From positions 159,830 to 223,829 of the forward strand of contig JAXRKP010000278.1 of NCBI GenBank assembly GCA_037039925.1: DNA of 64,000 nucleotides, read 5' to 3'. This document shows, in pieces, positions 32,010-45,539 of the stretch. Both the position numbers and the translations under genes were made by a program. Source of the DNA: Doris montereyensis. Taxonomy: Eukaryota; Mollusca; Gastropoda; Nudibranchia; Dorididae. A model generated the notes under the pieces. The model saw nothing but the letters and a program-made list of their open reading frames with translations, made no database searches and was not told the DNA's origin. Each line of letters opens with the position of its first letter. Positions within the stretch are counted from its first letter, which is position 1.

Positions 32010-33394
32010 TAGTGTTGGGTAGAGGTGTGCGAGTAGCACTTTTTTGCTACTCGAGTACTCGATCGGACAACCGCCAACTACTCGAGTACTCGAACTTCTA
32101 CTCGAGTTTTAATGAACAAAGTTTTCGCCAAATGAAAATGTACATTATATAAAAAAAATTTGACTGGAAGGCAATATCAGAGTTGTGGATGAGTCAACTG
32201 AATATATGTATACTAAACATCCATGAGTCAATAACGATTGCCCTGCTGTAAAAATAAACTTAAGAATTAATTTGATATTTTTTGGTTTTTAATTTGATAT
32301 TTAAAAAAAAAATTTTGTTTTGTTTTTTGTTTGTTTGTTTTTTTCGTTTTTGTTCTTCTCAATTTCTAAAAAAAAATGTAAGAATTAATTTTTTTGGTTG
32401 TGTTTTTATTTTTATTTTTTTGGGGGGGGGGGAAAGTTTTTTTTTTATTTTGTTTTTTTCTTCCTCTCAATTTCTATAAATTGTTGTTAAAAAATAGCAG
32501 CATATCAATGTGTTGCAGGAGCAGTCTTGAACGCCTTGATGATATGAGTTCACCAGCCGTGGTTTCACTTCGGAAGAGAAGTTTCAGTCCTTAGTAGATA
32601 ATATATTATATCTCAAGGTAATCTAGATTCTAGATTCTAGATTTATATCTATATTTATATCTAGAATCTAGATCTAGATTCTAGTAACTAAGTCTAGAAT
32701 CTAGATCTAGGCCTAGATCTACGTTCTAGTCAGTCAGTAGGTTCCAGAGTCCTGGCCCTTCTTTTTTTTTTTTTAGTTCTTCTAAGATTCCAGAAACAAT
32801 TTTAAGCATATTTAATTTTTTTTAAAATAGAAGAAAATTACTCGACCGAGTACTCGAGTAGTTGTGACACCTGTTGTGAATTACTCGAGCGAGTACTCGG
32901 GCGGTCTAATACTCAGTACTCGAGCGGAACTCGAAGTACTCGCACACCCTAGTGTTGGGCATTAATGATATTGCCCAGTATCGAGTACACTATGGCCGGT
33001 ATCCATCGATATTGAGTCCTCGATAATGGTGTTATAGAGATATATAGCAAAGAACAAGGGAACTGACACTAATTAATTTGATTGCCTAATTAATCATAGT
33101 AGTGTCAAGTATAACTAACATAAAATAACTCCTTTTGTAAAGTAAAATAATCGTCCATTTTTTATTAGGCATAAGTTCTTTTTCTATTTTTGTTTTATTT
33201 TGAGTACAGCAGTGTATATTAGTGAAAGTGGATACAATCACTCGACCAATTGATTTATTTCTTTTTTTTTTGTTTTACCCAATAGGTTTCAGTATCGATT
33301 ACTATCGAATATTTCACAAAACTATCGAGCACTTGATAATTTTTGGTCAGTATCGATAGTATCGATTATCGGTATCGATAAGTGCCCAACCCTA
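32010..33394. mobile_element. outer hAT-like element, left arm
   Basis: Terminal inverted repeats of the type TAGTGTTGGGCA ... TGCCCAACCCTA, with inner TATCGAT-rich sequence. No transposase ORF, so non-autonomous. Split by another element at 32020-32951. Confidence 0.65.
32020..32951. mobile_element. inner hAT-like element nested in another, left arm
   Basis: 932 bp with ends TAGAGGTGTGCGAGTA and TACTCGCACACCCTA (inverted, one indel), many CTCGAGTACTCGAG palindromic motifs near both ends, and an 8-bp target duplication GTGTTGGG at 32012-32019 and 32952-32959. Eight-base duplications are typical of hAT elements. No transposase ORF. Confidence 0.75.
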
Positions 33395-34473
33395 GTAGCT
33401 GTATCGAAAAGTGAATAGGGGCAAGTTCATGAGTGTGTTGGCCGTTGGCTTGATTTGATTAATTTTGAAAGAGTAGTGAGGACAATGGTATGCAGTAGAC
33501 ACCATAACATTTATCCCAATTAAATGTTTGGAGAAAATAAGGAAAAGACTCATGCTAATAAAAAGTGTAGATGATGCTGGGGGGTGGGGGTAGGGGGGGG
33601 GGGTCCTGAGGGTGATTTTTGTTTAAAGATATACATAATTTTAAGCTTCATAAATCGTTCATCGTGGCGGTATTAGAGGAATCAAATTGTAAAAGTTGTT
33701 TTTCAAAAAATTAATTACCATGGGAACGGCCACCATCCTGAATTTATTGTGCAAAACTAAGGCAATTTTGACAATTTTCAAAAACTAAGTAGTGCGACAG
33801 TTTTTTCATTTTAAAGGTTTAAACTTTTGCTCATAGAAACTTCAAACCAATATCCTGAATTTCTCGTATGGTTTTTTGATATCTTGTATAGTTTAAAAAA
33901 ATTGAGGCTGTAAGGAAACTAATTCCTCTTAAATTTCCAACAAAAATCATGAATTTCTCAGAAAGTACAAAAGATATCGCAAATTTCATCTATATCTCTT
34001 AATAATGATATAAAGCAGCTGTATGCCAAATTTGAAATGAAGCCGTTAAAAATTGTGGAACTACTTAGCAAAAAACAATTAAAAAGTCAATTATGAGAAA
34101 ATCGTATCTAAAACCCTTTTTTCTGCTATTTGAATGTTTTCTTCGCATAAAAAGCTACAGGTGAGTAGAATAATGCTTTAAACCGTTATAAAGCCATGAG
34201 AAGCTCTCAACAGCTTCTTATCAACCCTGTTTCAACTGCCCCGACTCCCTTATAGGCCTACTCATTTCGGACAGCATCTTTTGATAACTGGTGCGCAGAA
34301 TTATATTTTCCTGCCGATCTAAGGCACTATTGAATACATTCTGTCATGTGTACATTTTTTGGTATAAATTACACTGTACTGATTAAGATGCCTACAAATC
34401 ATGCAATGGAGGTAATATAATTCCACGATATAGGCATACATGACTCTCCTCTTTGATATCTCTTCATCTGTAG

Positions 34474-34876
34474 GTTAAGACACTTGAATATGGCCAAGAA
34501 TGAAATATTTTTCGTGCCACAGCTGAAATCCGTCGAAGGGAGAGTCGTTACTCAGGATGGCAAGGAGAAGACCAGGTCGAAACGGCCCAGCAGCAGTCGT
34601 AAAAGCGGCCGGCGATCAAAATCTCGAAACACGAAAAGACGCTGAGCTGGTGGACCTGGAACTCAAAGTGGAAAAAGAGCGGAACCAAAGTTTCTCTGTC
34701 GGACCAGCCACTGATAGAGGAGACGTCCGTCCATTCTGGATCAGCAGCTGCTGCAAAGGTCGCGGCCGGCCAAGATGCTGACGGAAAGGCCGACCAAGAT
34801 GCGTCGACTGTTACACCAACGGAGGAACAGTCTTCCACAAAGCAAAGTGGCGTTGAAACAGAGTCTGAGAAACCAG
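34474..34876 (+). CDS. XRRA1: XRRA1 exon 7, left-arm copy (frame broken)
   Basis: Acceptor catctgtag, donor AACCAG|gtaatt. It starts LRHLNMAKNEIFFVPQL, the last leucine-rich repeat, then a basic Ser/Arg-rich and an acidic low-complexity region. The frame hits TGA near 34644 because of one extra A (acgaaaag versus actaaag in the right-arm copy). A second extra A (gaaaaag versus gaaaag) occurs near 34675. The right-arm copy reads through these places, so the gene itself is probably intact at them. Confidence 0.75.
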
Positions 34877-35479
34877 GTAATTTTAAAATGTTCACTCTTT
34901 TTCTTTTTCTTTCTTTTTTTAAAGAGTACTTAAATGAGTAAACATCGATGAATATGTGTCTTTTAAGGTCCCATATTTCCCTCTGTTTACCATAATCACA
35001 CAACTCTTTGATTGGATAGATGTCTGTAGTGAATAATTTGAATCTCTACATTTTCCTCCCCTTGTGTTGACTCAATGTACGTCTGATTTAGGGATATATT
35101 CAGTAATATTGGTCTAAGAAGACGGCGCCTAACACCGCTGTCCGTCTACAAGCATGCTATCTCAGTAAACAGATTTTTTTCCTACATAAAGTGGCTCCTT
35201 AGTAACAAACCCAGACTGGCTAAATAGCATGATTTTTAACAGACATTTAACTTGTCAAAGTTGTCAAGACTATTTTCCATAAATTTCAAATATGAAAGCA
35301 TTTCAATTAGACCAGATATGTACACGGTCGAGCCATGCCTCTTAGTCATAATAAATGGGTGCTGATAGCAAACTCTCTTCCCCTATCAGACGGCAAGGTG
35401 CCAATTTCAACCACCTAGGCCAAGCAAATATTAATTTTGTCTGCACGTAGCATAGATCGTTAACAGTGAATCTTATTCT

Positions 35480-35775
35480 ACTTACCCAGACAGTGCAGCA
35501 CCTCAATGCACAAGGGTTTGTGTAGGAAAAACAAACGAACAATGGTCTAAATTAATCATTCCTTTAGCGTATGTTACATACACAATTGAGGAATCATTGT
35601 CTATCAAATCAAATATGCGCGTACAACCAATGCGGTGTTGATGAGTGAGGAAGTTTTCGTTGATTTGTTGAGTGCTAGTAAGGTAGAAAGGAATGGCCAT
35701 TGGCTATATAAAGTTAAATTATCAGGGTCGACACAACCATGTGTAATTGTTTTTTCAAGACGTGTTCATAGCTAA
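35480..35775 (+). pseudogene. unrecognised open segment, left-arm copy
   Basis: Preceded by an acceptor-like cttacccag. The plus-strand frame reads CTRVCVGKTNEQWSKLIIPL and continues about 40 residues before a single-base difference from the right-arm copy shifts it. The mirror copy at 57642-57917 (minus) stays open for 91 codons. I do not recognise it. It could be an exon or a fragment of a mobile element in the XRRA1 intron. Confidence 0.35.
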
Positions 35776-36289
35776 TACATTTCAGAAAATCAATTTCTAA
35801 ATAATTCTCATTAAAAATTTTGGTCTTGTGAGTTTCACGCATTTTCATCAGAACCGTATCGATACCAGTATTCCAGTTTGCTATATATATTATGCTCTCA
35901 GCGATAACGATGTGAGAAGTGAGAATCAAGTTGCCAAATTTGAAAGAAAACATTGAGATCACTGTCTTGCGGTGCAGTGGACACTTTCCCCGAAGAAATG
36001 AACGAAGGAAAATCACATTTTCCCATTTCTCTTTCTCTTCTCTTCTCCTACGTCTATTTTGTCTGTTTATTTTGTTGTTGTTTTTTTACATAATGTCTCA
36101 AAACCACCCAAAAAAGGACTTCTTGGGCCAAAACGTTAAAGCGCTGAAGATATTGCTTGGTGACATCAGTTTCACAGTGGTCACGCAGCCAGGTTTGCGA
36201 TTTGGGGGGGGGGGGGGGGTTGGGTTTGCATTCTGGAATTGATAGATCTGACATTGTAGTGTTCCTTTGGGAAAGACCCCCTCCTGCCC

Positions 36290-37590
36290 TCTCCTTCCTT
36301 TTCGAACCAGGTGCAAAGGTGGATATTAGAGATGAAGATGGATGTTTAGTTTGTATTCCCAGACGAGTGCAGGCTCACCGACTGTAGACTTCACCATTTA
36401 CCCCCTCCCCCCCCCCCCCCCAGCAGGCCATTTCATTCAAAGCCCTTCTCAATTCTGTAGGGAGCATACTGTTTAGCAGCCTGTTAGGCACTAGCACTCT
36501 GACATCAGTTTTATTCTACTATAGCTGAGAACTCATCACACCGAGTCAAATAAGGAAAGCGAGAGTGAAATACCTTTCCTAAGAGTCAACATCAGTGAAA
36601 TGTCTTTCCTAAGAATACAATATCAGTGAAACATCTTTCCTAAGAGTACAACATCAGGGAAATACCTTTCCTAAGAATACAACACCAGTGAAATCTTTTC
36701 TAAGAATACAACATGTAAAATATTGAAATCAGTGAAATCTTTCCTAAGAATACAACATCAGTGAAATACCTTTCCTAAGAATACAACATCAGTGAAATAC
36801 CTTTCCATCTTTCCCTAAGAGTACAACATCAGTGAACTGTCTTTCGTAAAGTACAACATCATTGAAACATCTTTCCTTGAGTACAACATCAGTGAACCGT
36901 CTTTCCTAAAGTACAACATCAGTGAACCGTCTTTCCTAAGAATACAACATCAGTGATGTCTTTCCTAAGAGTGCAACATCAGTGATGTACCTTTCCTAAG
37001 AGTACAACATCAGTGAAACATCTTTCCTAAGAGTACAACATCAGAGAACCGTCTTTCCTAAAAGTACAACATCAGTGAACTAAGAATCAGTGATGTACCT
37101 TTCCTAAGAGTACAACATCAGTGAACCGTCTTTCCTAAGAGTACAACATCAGTGATGTACCTTCCCTAAGAGTACCTAGTGAGTACCTTCCCTAAGAGTA
37201 CAACATCAGTGAAGTACCTTTCCTAAAAGAATACAACGTCAGTGAACCATCTTCCCTAAGAGTACAACATCAGTGAACTGTCTTTCCTAAGAGTACAATG
37301 ATGTGGAAAAAAAACCCTGACCCTTGGCTGGTCGTGGTTTTTAACCAATGTCGCCGTGATTCCAAACTGACAACACTACGGTTTCTATAACGCCTCTAAA
37401 TAGGTGCAAATAGGTACCAGCAGCAGTTTGGGTGAAAACCTGCGATGGATTAGCATTTCGTCCATCCAGTAGACGGTGCATCTTATAATCATTCTATCAT
37501 CTGTTTCACTACATACCATAAAAACTGGGATACTCGGGCCTCTAAGGGCTGCGATGACCTTGTAGGGACTGTTCTTACTTTTACTAAACA
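36290..37590 (+). repeat. family B/C tRNA-derived repeat split by a minisatellite, left arm
   Basis: 36350-36470 matches the family C segment at 4045-4110 (gcaggctcac, caggccatttcattc). 37310-37590 continues with a tRNA-like part and a SINE B-type body (gtgcaaataggtaccagcag, tagcatttcgtccatccag). Between lies the array at 36560-37300. Confidence 0.65.
36560..37300 (+). repeat. minisatellite of about 28-31 bp, left arm
   Basis: About 25 irregular units of the type cctttcctaagagtacaaca tcagtgaaata, with many small deletions. Mirrored at 56050-56860. Confidence 0.9.
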
Positions 37591-37662
37591 TTAAGCTTTA
37601 AGCTAAAACGATCAATGAAAGAACGTGTGATTCAAATCGTTTGAATTTTCTTTTTCCTTCAG

Positions 37663-37695
37663 GTACACAGGGGACGGCTACTTCCAGCTTTCAAG
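37663..37695 (+). CDS. XRRA1: XRRA1 exon 8, left-arm copy
   Basis: A 33-base micro-exon between acceptor ttccttcag and donor TCAAG|gtaaaa, reading GTQGTATSSFQ in the frame needed after exon 7. Assigned by position and phase only. Confidence 0.5.
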
Positions 37696-38748
37696 GTAAA
37701 ATTCCACTTGTCCTGTTTGTTTGTCCTGATGAGAATGTGACTAGAACTCTAGAACTATTATGTTTGTAAATTGTATTGTGTAGTATTAACCATAATGTTA
37801 AAAAAAGTTTGTTTGCTGATTTGAATTGGAATGAAGCGTTGTTTTGTTGTTTTTTTCTTAACAGTTGATTTTTTTGTATTTTTCTAAATGTCTACGTTGT
37901 TTTTGCTTACCTGTCTTTTAGATTTTAAAATTTTTTTTTTTAGCTTTTCAGAGTAGGCTGATTGATGTTTTACTTTTTTTGTGTTTTTCCCCCTTTTCTT
38001 GGGCTTGTTGTTCACCTTCAACAGTTTTGGGTAGTATAGAGAGATCACACCCAAATCACCATTTGATTTAAAGAGATGCTGGACATTTTCTATAGATCTA
38101 CGTCACCCCCCACCCCTCCTTGTGTATATAGATTATGTGCACTTATATAGATTATGTGCATGTATATAGATTATGCTTGTATGGACATATTGTGTGAGTG
38201 TGTATAGATTATTTGCGTGTGTATAGATTATGTGCGTGTGGACATACTGTGTGAGTGTATATAGATTATATGTATGTGTATTTTTTGTTGGTGTGTGCAC
38301 ATATAGATTTGAGTGTGCTTATGTGTTGTTTTATTTTTTAACCATCTTAAGAATGGAATACGGTTTTTGTTGCATATGTGTATTTTATTTCGTTCTCAAT
38401 TTCTTTAATGTGCTAATACATTATTTTCTGAATAAAGAATTCTTTTTGCTTCTGTGGAACATTATTTCATCCCTTTTTCATAATATATTTTCATCCTTCT
38501 AAATATCCTTCAAAATTTGTTGTTGTCTTCCCTTTTGCATTGTTTGTAAATGCGATAGAGAGATGCTTTAGAAACCAGCTCAATTCAATCCTTGTTTTTG
38601 GTTTGCTTTTTTTATTTGAGATTATTTGTTTGTTTGTTTTGTTGTTTTTAATACGATTGTTTCTACTTTTAATACTTTTGATTATAATGGCATACCACTA
38701 ACTCGCTTAACAGTTGATTTCTTTTATTTCTAATGCATTTTGCATGGC

Positions 38749-39111
<363 letters not shown>

Positions 39112-39294
39112 GATTTGTGTGAGATATGGTGCCTGTAGGTTTGCCTTTTATGATAAAATCTAACACTGTTTTTTACTTTGTTAGCTTGCTTTGAGTTTAT
39201 TAGCGGTCAGGTCATATCGCACTACAAAAAATAAAAATGCAGAGAAAGGGAGATTCACAAGAAATCATAAGACATTAAACTAAAGACACATACG

Positions 39295-40918
39295 ACGACA
39301 CACAAGACCTTTACCATAAGACATGGGATACATTAAAACCTTTACCATAAGACATGGGATACATTAAAACCTTTACCATAAGACATGGGATACATTAAAA
39401 CCTTTACCATAAGACATGGGATACATTAAAACCTTTACCATAAGACATGGGATACATTAAAACCTTTACCATAAGACATAAGACACATAAGGCCTTTAAG
39501 ACCTTTACTATAAGACATAGCATACATTAAGACCTTTAACATAAGACATATGATACATTGAAACCTTTACCATAAGACATAGGATACAGTAAGACTTTTA
39601 CCATAAGAAATAGGATACATTAAAACCTTTACCATAAGACATAAGATACATTACGACCTTTACCATAAGACATAGGATACATTAAGATCTTTAACATAAG
39701 ACATAGGATACATTAAAACCTTTAACATAAGACATAGGGTACATTAAAACCTTTAATATAAGACATAGGATATATTAAAACCTATAACATAAGACATAGG
39801 ATACATTAAAACCTTTACCACAAGACATAGGATACATTAAAACCTTTAACATAAGACATAGGATACACTAAGACTTTTAACATAAGACGTCAGACACACA
39901 AGGCCTTTAAGACATTTACCATAAGACATAAGGCACATAAGACACATATAACCTTACCATAAGACATAGGATATATTAAGACCTTTACCATAAGACATAA
40001 CACGCATAAGACCTTTACTATAAGACATAGGATACATTAAAACCTTTACCATAAAACATATGAGACCTTTAAGACCTTTAATATAAGACATATGATACAT
40101 TAAAACCTTTACCATAAGCCATAAAACACATAAGGCCTTTAAGACATTTACCATAAGACATAAGGCACATAAGACACATAAGACCTTTACCATAAGACAT
40201 AAGACACATAAGACCTTTATCATAAGACATAAGACACATAAGACCTTTACCATAAGACATACGATACAATAAGACCTTTACCATAAGACCTAAGACACAT
40301 AAGACCTTTACGATAAGACATAAAATACATAAGATTTTTACTATAAGACATAAGACATATAAGACCTTTAAGACATTTACCATAAAACATAAGACACATA
40401 ATACCTTTACCATAAGACATATGATACATTAAAACATTTATCATAAGACATAGGACACATAAGACTTTTACCATAAGACATAAGACACATAAGACCTTTA
40501 CCATAAGACATAAGACCATAAAACCTTTACCATAAGACATAAGACACATAAGACCTTTACCATAAGACATAAGAGCATAAAACCTTTACCATAAGACATA
40601 AAACGCATAAAACCTTTACCATAAGACATAAGACACATAAGACCTTTACCATAAGACATAAGACGCATAAAACCTTTACCATAAGACATAAGACGCATAA
40701 AACCTTTACCATAAGACATAAGACACATAAGACCTTTACCATAAGACATAAGACACATAAGACCTTTACCATAAGACATAAGACGCATAAAACCTTTGCC
40801 ATAAGACATAAGACACATAAAACCTTTACCATAAGATATAAGACACATAAAACATTTGCCATAAGACATAAGACACATAAGACCTTTATGACCTTTACCA
40901 TAAGACATAGGATACATT
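39295..40918 (+). repeat. large tandem array based on a 30-bp (and 15-bp) unit, left arm
   Basis: More than 50 units of the type acctttaccataagacataa + gacacataag, in several variants (gggatacatt, gcgcataa, aggatacatt). A shorter outlier block is at 42030-42200. Mirrored at 52545-54060 and 51290-51450. Confidence 0.95.
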
Positions 40919-42029
40919 AAGGGGGGGGTCGGGGGGGGCGGCACCTGGACTGACGAGTTTTTTTTACCAAAAGGTTGATTTTCTGTTCTTTGTATATTCG
41001 GGTAGAACGATAAGTTATCTACAAGTTCATGGCAGAAAAATGACCATATGACGTATAATTATTTTTTAACAAAATGTTTTGTAGACGAGGGAGGTAAAAA
41101 CAATGCAAAGTTTGACGTAAACTATCCTAACTCTGACTGAGAAAATGGCAGTAAAAACCCGTATATTGGCGGTTAATCGCCAAATGTGGCAACACACGAA
41201 TTGACCTTGTTTTGCCCTCTTTTTGCCCTCGTTTTGCCGACACCGATACACGTGTCTCCCATCGCTGTGTGATATAAGAGGCGTTGCACGTCAGTGTGTA
41301 TGTAAACATGCGCACAAGCATAAGATATATAGAAAAACCCCCCAAAAACTGGTCATTTCGACGTCTGTTTTCATAACAATGCACATCTAAACCTAGATTT
41401 ATAATCCTATTTACATAAGCAACAATGCCAGAGACTATCGAAAGAGTAAGGTGGCTGCTACAACAAGGAAAACCCATCTGAAGCGTTTGTTTTGTATTAT
41501 TTTCTGTTGATTTTTTTACTTGCATTTTCTCGAAATGTAGTTTTTTCCACACTAAAATTCTATCTCCTCCGCCATTTACCGAACGATTTGTATTATATTT
41601 GGCACACATATTCCTCTTATCAATGTTAATAGAATGAGGTCGGTTTTTAAAAAATATATTTTAAACTTTTTGAGAAATTATTATTTTTGTAATAAAAACG
41701 CCGTTTTTGTACATTCACGATATATAGTATTTTCAAAATTTCATTAAAAAAAACTATCCGAAACATCGAAAAACCCGACATCACTCTTTAGATATTGAAT
41801 GGAAAAGACGATCGGCATAGGTTTTGAGTGATTTTATTCATAACTGAGCGAGGAGATATATTTTGAAAATTGAGTCAAAATCCAAGATGGCGGTCGTTTC
41901 TATGGCAACCAAGGACGCTACAAACTTTTCAATGCTATAGGATGACTCTATTTTGACAGTTACTCATGTACATACTAAAAGCAAAAACCTTAACTCAAAA
42001 GCAAAAAAAACCCCACTGCAGATGTCCTC
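40919..42029. repeat. unique block and repeat D copy inside the left arm
   Basis: 40919-41369 holds G-homopolymers and sequence with no recognisable gene. 41370-41990 is a minus-strand copy of repeat D (28030-28620). The whole block is mirrored at 51450-52545. Confidence 0.6.
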
Positions 42030-42444
42030 CCCCTCTTTACCGTAAGACACATAATACCTTTAAGACCTTTACCATAAGACACATAAAACCTTAAGTTCTT
42101 TACCATAAGACACATAAGACCTTTACCATAAGGCATTTAAAGATATTTAAGACTTTTAGCATAAGACATAGGATACATTAAGATCTTTACCATAAGACGA
42201 CTGACTTATCTCCTGAGAGAAATTTACATTGTGGCGCATATACAACATACACACAGGCAGATAAACATGCACACATTCTTTTACATACAGCCACACACTC
42301 AGACACACATGCACACACACACACACACACACATTCTTTCACACACCATACATAACACATACATAATATGCCTAAATCCTCCATTACGTTACCAATGTTA
42401 CAATATAATATTATTACCAGGTATATGTATTCATAATGAGTATA

Positions 42445-42582
<138 letters not shown>

Positions 42583-42654
42583 AATGATGAATTAGGAAGG
42601 ATTTAAAGCTAAAATGGCAAAACTGCTCTTGGGTATAAGCTATTAGTCAACCCG

Positions 42655-43250
42655 AAAAACAAATATTTTCCATTATTCCAAATTCATCACTTTCCATTAT
42701 TCCAAATTCAATAGTTTCCATTATTCCAAATTCAATATTTTCCATTATTCCAAATTCAATATTTTCCATTATTCTAAATTCAATATCTTCCATTATTCCA
42801 AATTCAGTATTTTCCGTTATTCAAAAATTCAGTATTTTTCATTATTCCAAACTCAAATTTTCCATTATTCCAAGTTCAACATTTTCCATTATTCCAAACT
42901 CAAATTTTCCGTTATTCCAAATTCAATATTTTCCATTATTCAAAATTCAATATTTTCCATCATTCCAAATTCAGTATTTTCCATTATTCCAAATTCAATA
43001 TTTTCCATTATTCCAAATTCAGTATTTTCCATTATTCCAAATTCAATAGTTTCCATTATTCCAAATTCAGTATTTTCCATTATTCCAAATTCAATAGTTT
43101 CCATTATTCCAAATTCAATATTTTCCATTATTCCAAATTCAATATTTTCCATTATCCCAAATTCAGTATTTTCCATTATCCCAAATTCAATATTTTCCAT
43201 TATTCCAAATTCAGTATTTTCCATTATTCCAAATTCAATAGTTTCCACAC
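42655..43250 (+). repeat. 24-bp tandem array, left arm
   Basis: About 25 units of the type ttccattattccaaattcaa plus four bases; units alternate tagtttcc/tattttcc. The minus strand is an open frame of repeated IMEN(T/I)EFG because 24 is a multiple of 3. Mirrored at 50275-50890. Confidence 0.95.
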
Positions 43251-43869
43251 GAGTGAAACAGAGCACCGCAATTACAAGTCGGTTTAAGCACAGAAAAAGT
43301 TAATAAATGCTTTAAAGCCTTCTACCTAGCATTGGGTCTGTTGCCAGAAAGAACAATATCGTTTTGATAGGATGTCAATCAGTCTCAGAGATAGTTTCTG
43401 CGTCTTTCCTTTTACTATTAGATCCTTCACTTATTTTTCATCTCGTTGTTTCCTCTTAATTCACCCAGAGCTCATTACAAACAGTGGACTAGTAACATTT
43501 CTATATTTAAAAAAATTTTAAAAAAAATTAAAACAATCTTTCACTTTCAATAACAATTTTCCAATTTCAAAATTTATTGGCATTTTTGTGTTTTGTTCTG
43601 GTTTTCTATTGGTCTATTGGATATTAATTTTAACATTACGTTACCGCCATGTGTGTAATTTAATGTTTATACTTTGCAAACTTTATATATATACAGTGTA
43701 TATGTTCTGTTGGGACTTTATATATATGTTATATATATATAATATAGTGTGTGTGTGTTTGTGTACAAGAGTATTGCACCAGTTTATTAAACTTTCCACT
43801 GTTAAAACACAGTGTGCCAAATGTTCTGTTGGGACTTTGAGCGCCAATGTGTTTTGCACCTTAATATTA

Positions 43870-44575
43870 TTTAATTCTATGTTAGTGTTAGAACGCATTG
43901 CCAAGAATACAAGAGTATTGCACCAGTATAATATTATTTAATTCTATAATAGTGTTAGAACGCATTGCACCAGTATAATATTATTTAATTCTATAATAGA
44001 ATACAAGAGTATTGCACCAGTATAATATTATTTAATTCTATAATAGTGTTAGAACGCATTGCCAAGAATACAAAGTATTGCACCAGTATAATATTATTTA
44101 ATTCTATAATAGTGTTAGAACGCATTGTACCAAGAATACAAGAGTATTGCACCAGTATAATATTATTTAATTCTATAATAGTGTTAGAAAAAATACAAAA
44201 GTATTGCACCAGTATAATATTATTTAATTCTATAATAGTGTTAGAACGCATTGCAAGAATACAAGAGTATTGCACCAGTATAATATTATTTAATTCTATA
44301 ATAGTGTTAGAACGCATTGCCAAAAATACAAAAGTATTGCACCAGTATAATATTATTTAATTCTATAATAGTGTTAGAACGCATTGACAAGAATACAAGA
44401 GTATTGCACCAGTATAATATTATTTAATTCTATAATAGTGTTAGAACGCATTGCCAAGAATACAAAAGTATTGCACCAGTATAATATTATTTAATTCTAT
44501 AATAGTGTTAGAACGCATTGCCAAGAATACAAGAGTATTGCACCAGTATAATATTATTTAATTCTATAATTCAAG
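43870..44575 (+). repeat. 67-bp tandem array, left arm
   Basis: About ten units containing aagagtattgcaccagtata and tagtgttagaacgcattgcc, with some truncated units. About four units in the mirror copy at 49340-49625, and one stray unit at 45540-45592. Confidence 0.95.
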
Positions 44576-44579
44576 CCTT

Positions 44580-44865
44580 CAAGCCGTTACTGCCCATAGA
44601 GCCGGACTTATCCCGGTTTCAATAGCGTGAAGCGGAACAGGTGATGATAATCACTTCCTGGACAAGACACTAGTCTGACGCAGATTTTTACTCCCAGGCT
44701 AGTGCTTGTACCCATTCGCATCTGGGGTAAAGTGGTTGAAAAACGTCCTAAATGTCTTTTCCAAGAACACAACGCCAGACCCTAGCTTTGCTAGGATTTG
44801 AACTCGGGACCTCATGATCCTCGGTCTGGTAGCCCAACCGCTCGGCCACCGACGCCAGATGTATT
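44580..44865 (-). repeat. SINE family B, minus strand
   Basis: Body segments agcgtgaagcggaacaggtg, gacactagtctgacgcag and gtacccattcgcatctgg, ending with the B box complement gatttgaactcggga and a tRNA-like head complement. Abuts the 67-bp array. Confidence 0.8.
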
Positions 44866-45104
44866 TAATTGTGGTGAGCAAGAAATAATTTTATGATGTA
44901 ATTACGTGTTACAATGGGTGGGAGAGAATTGAAATTGTTCAATTTTGTAGTTCTGCATAAGCGCATCATGATATTCAAGTATTTACATGCAAACTGAGTC
45001 TGGATTATCTGGAACATTTTCAAATTGTCCAAATTATTTAATTATATATATATATATATATATAATATATAACATACATCTAACTTTATTGCTTATTTAG
45101 TCAG

Positions 45105-45400
45105 TAGCCAAGTGGTAGGCTGCCAGACTTAGGATTGTGAGTTCCTGGGTTCAAATCAGGACAGTGCTAGGTCCGACGTAGTGTTCTGGGGAAATACACC
45201 AGGCTCACAGTTTTCGCTTGGCCGAGGTGCAAAATAGGTACCAACATCAGCTTGGGAGTAAACCTGCAACAGACTAGTGTCCTGTCCAGGAGGCGATGGA
45301 ATATCTTCTGTTTTTCGCTTCAGACTGTAGAAATCTGGATTAGCCCTGGCTCTTTTGGGCTACAACAGCCTTGAAAGCGCTACTTTTAATGTTTAGTGTT
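45105..45400 (+). repeat. SINE family B, plus strand
   Basis: Head agccaagtggtaggctgcca with B box GGTTCAAATC, then gggaaatacaccaggctcac, accaacatcagcttgggagt, gactagtgtcctgtccagga and a 3' end near gccttgaaagc. Confidence 0.8.
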
Positions 45401-45539
45401 TGAAGTTTTAATTTTTATACTGATGGGACATGGAATCCGAGTTTGTGCTTATAGAAAACACTGCTCTACTGCAGAAACCAGTGTTTGGCAAACATGTATT
45501 ATATCATACATCTAACTTTTGTGCTTATGTAGTCAGTAG

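Noticed and set aside
34548..35003. 151-codon antisense ORF
   Set aside because: Shadow of XRRA1 exon 7; the other strand has splice sites and conserved leucine-rich repeat sequence.
39295..40918. Possible CRISPR array (30-bp regular repeats)
   Set aside because: Repeats are adjacent without unique spacers, vary in phase and lie in a eukaryotic intron; this is a minisatellite.
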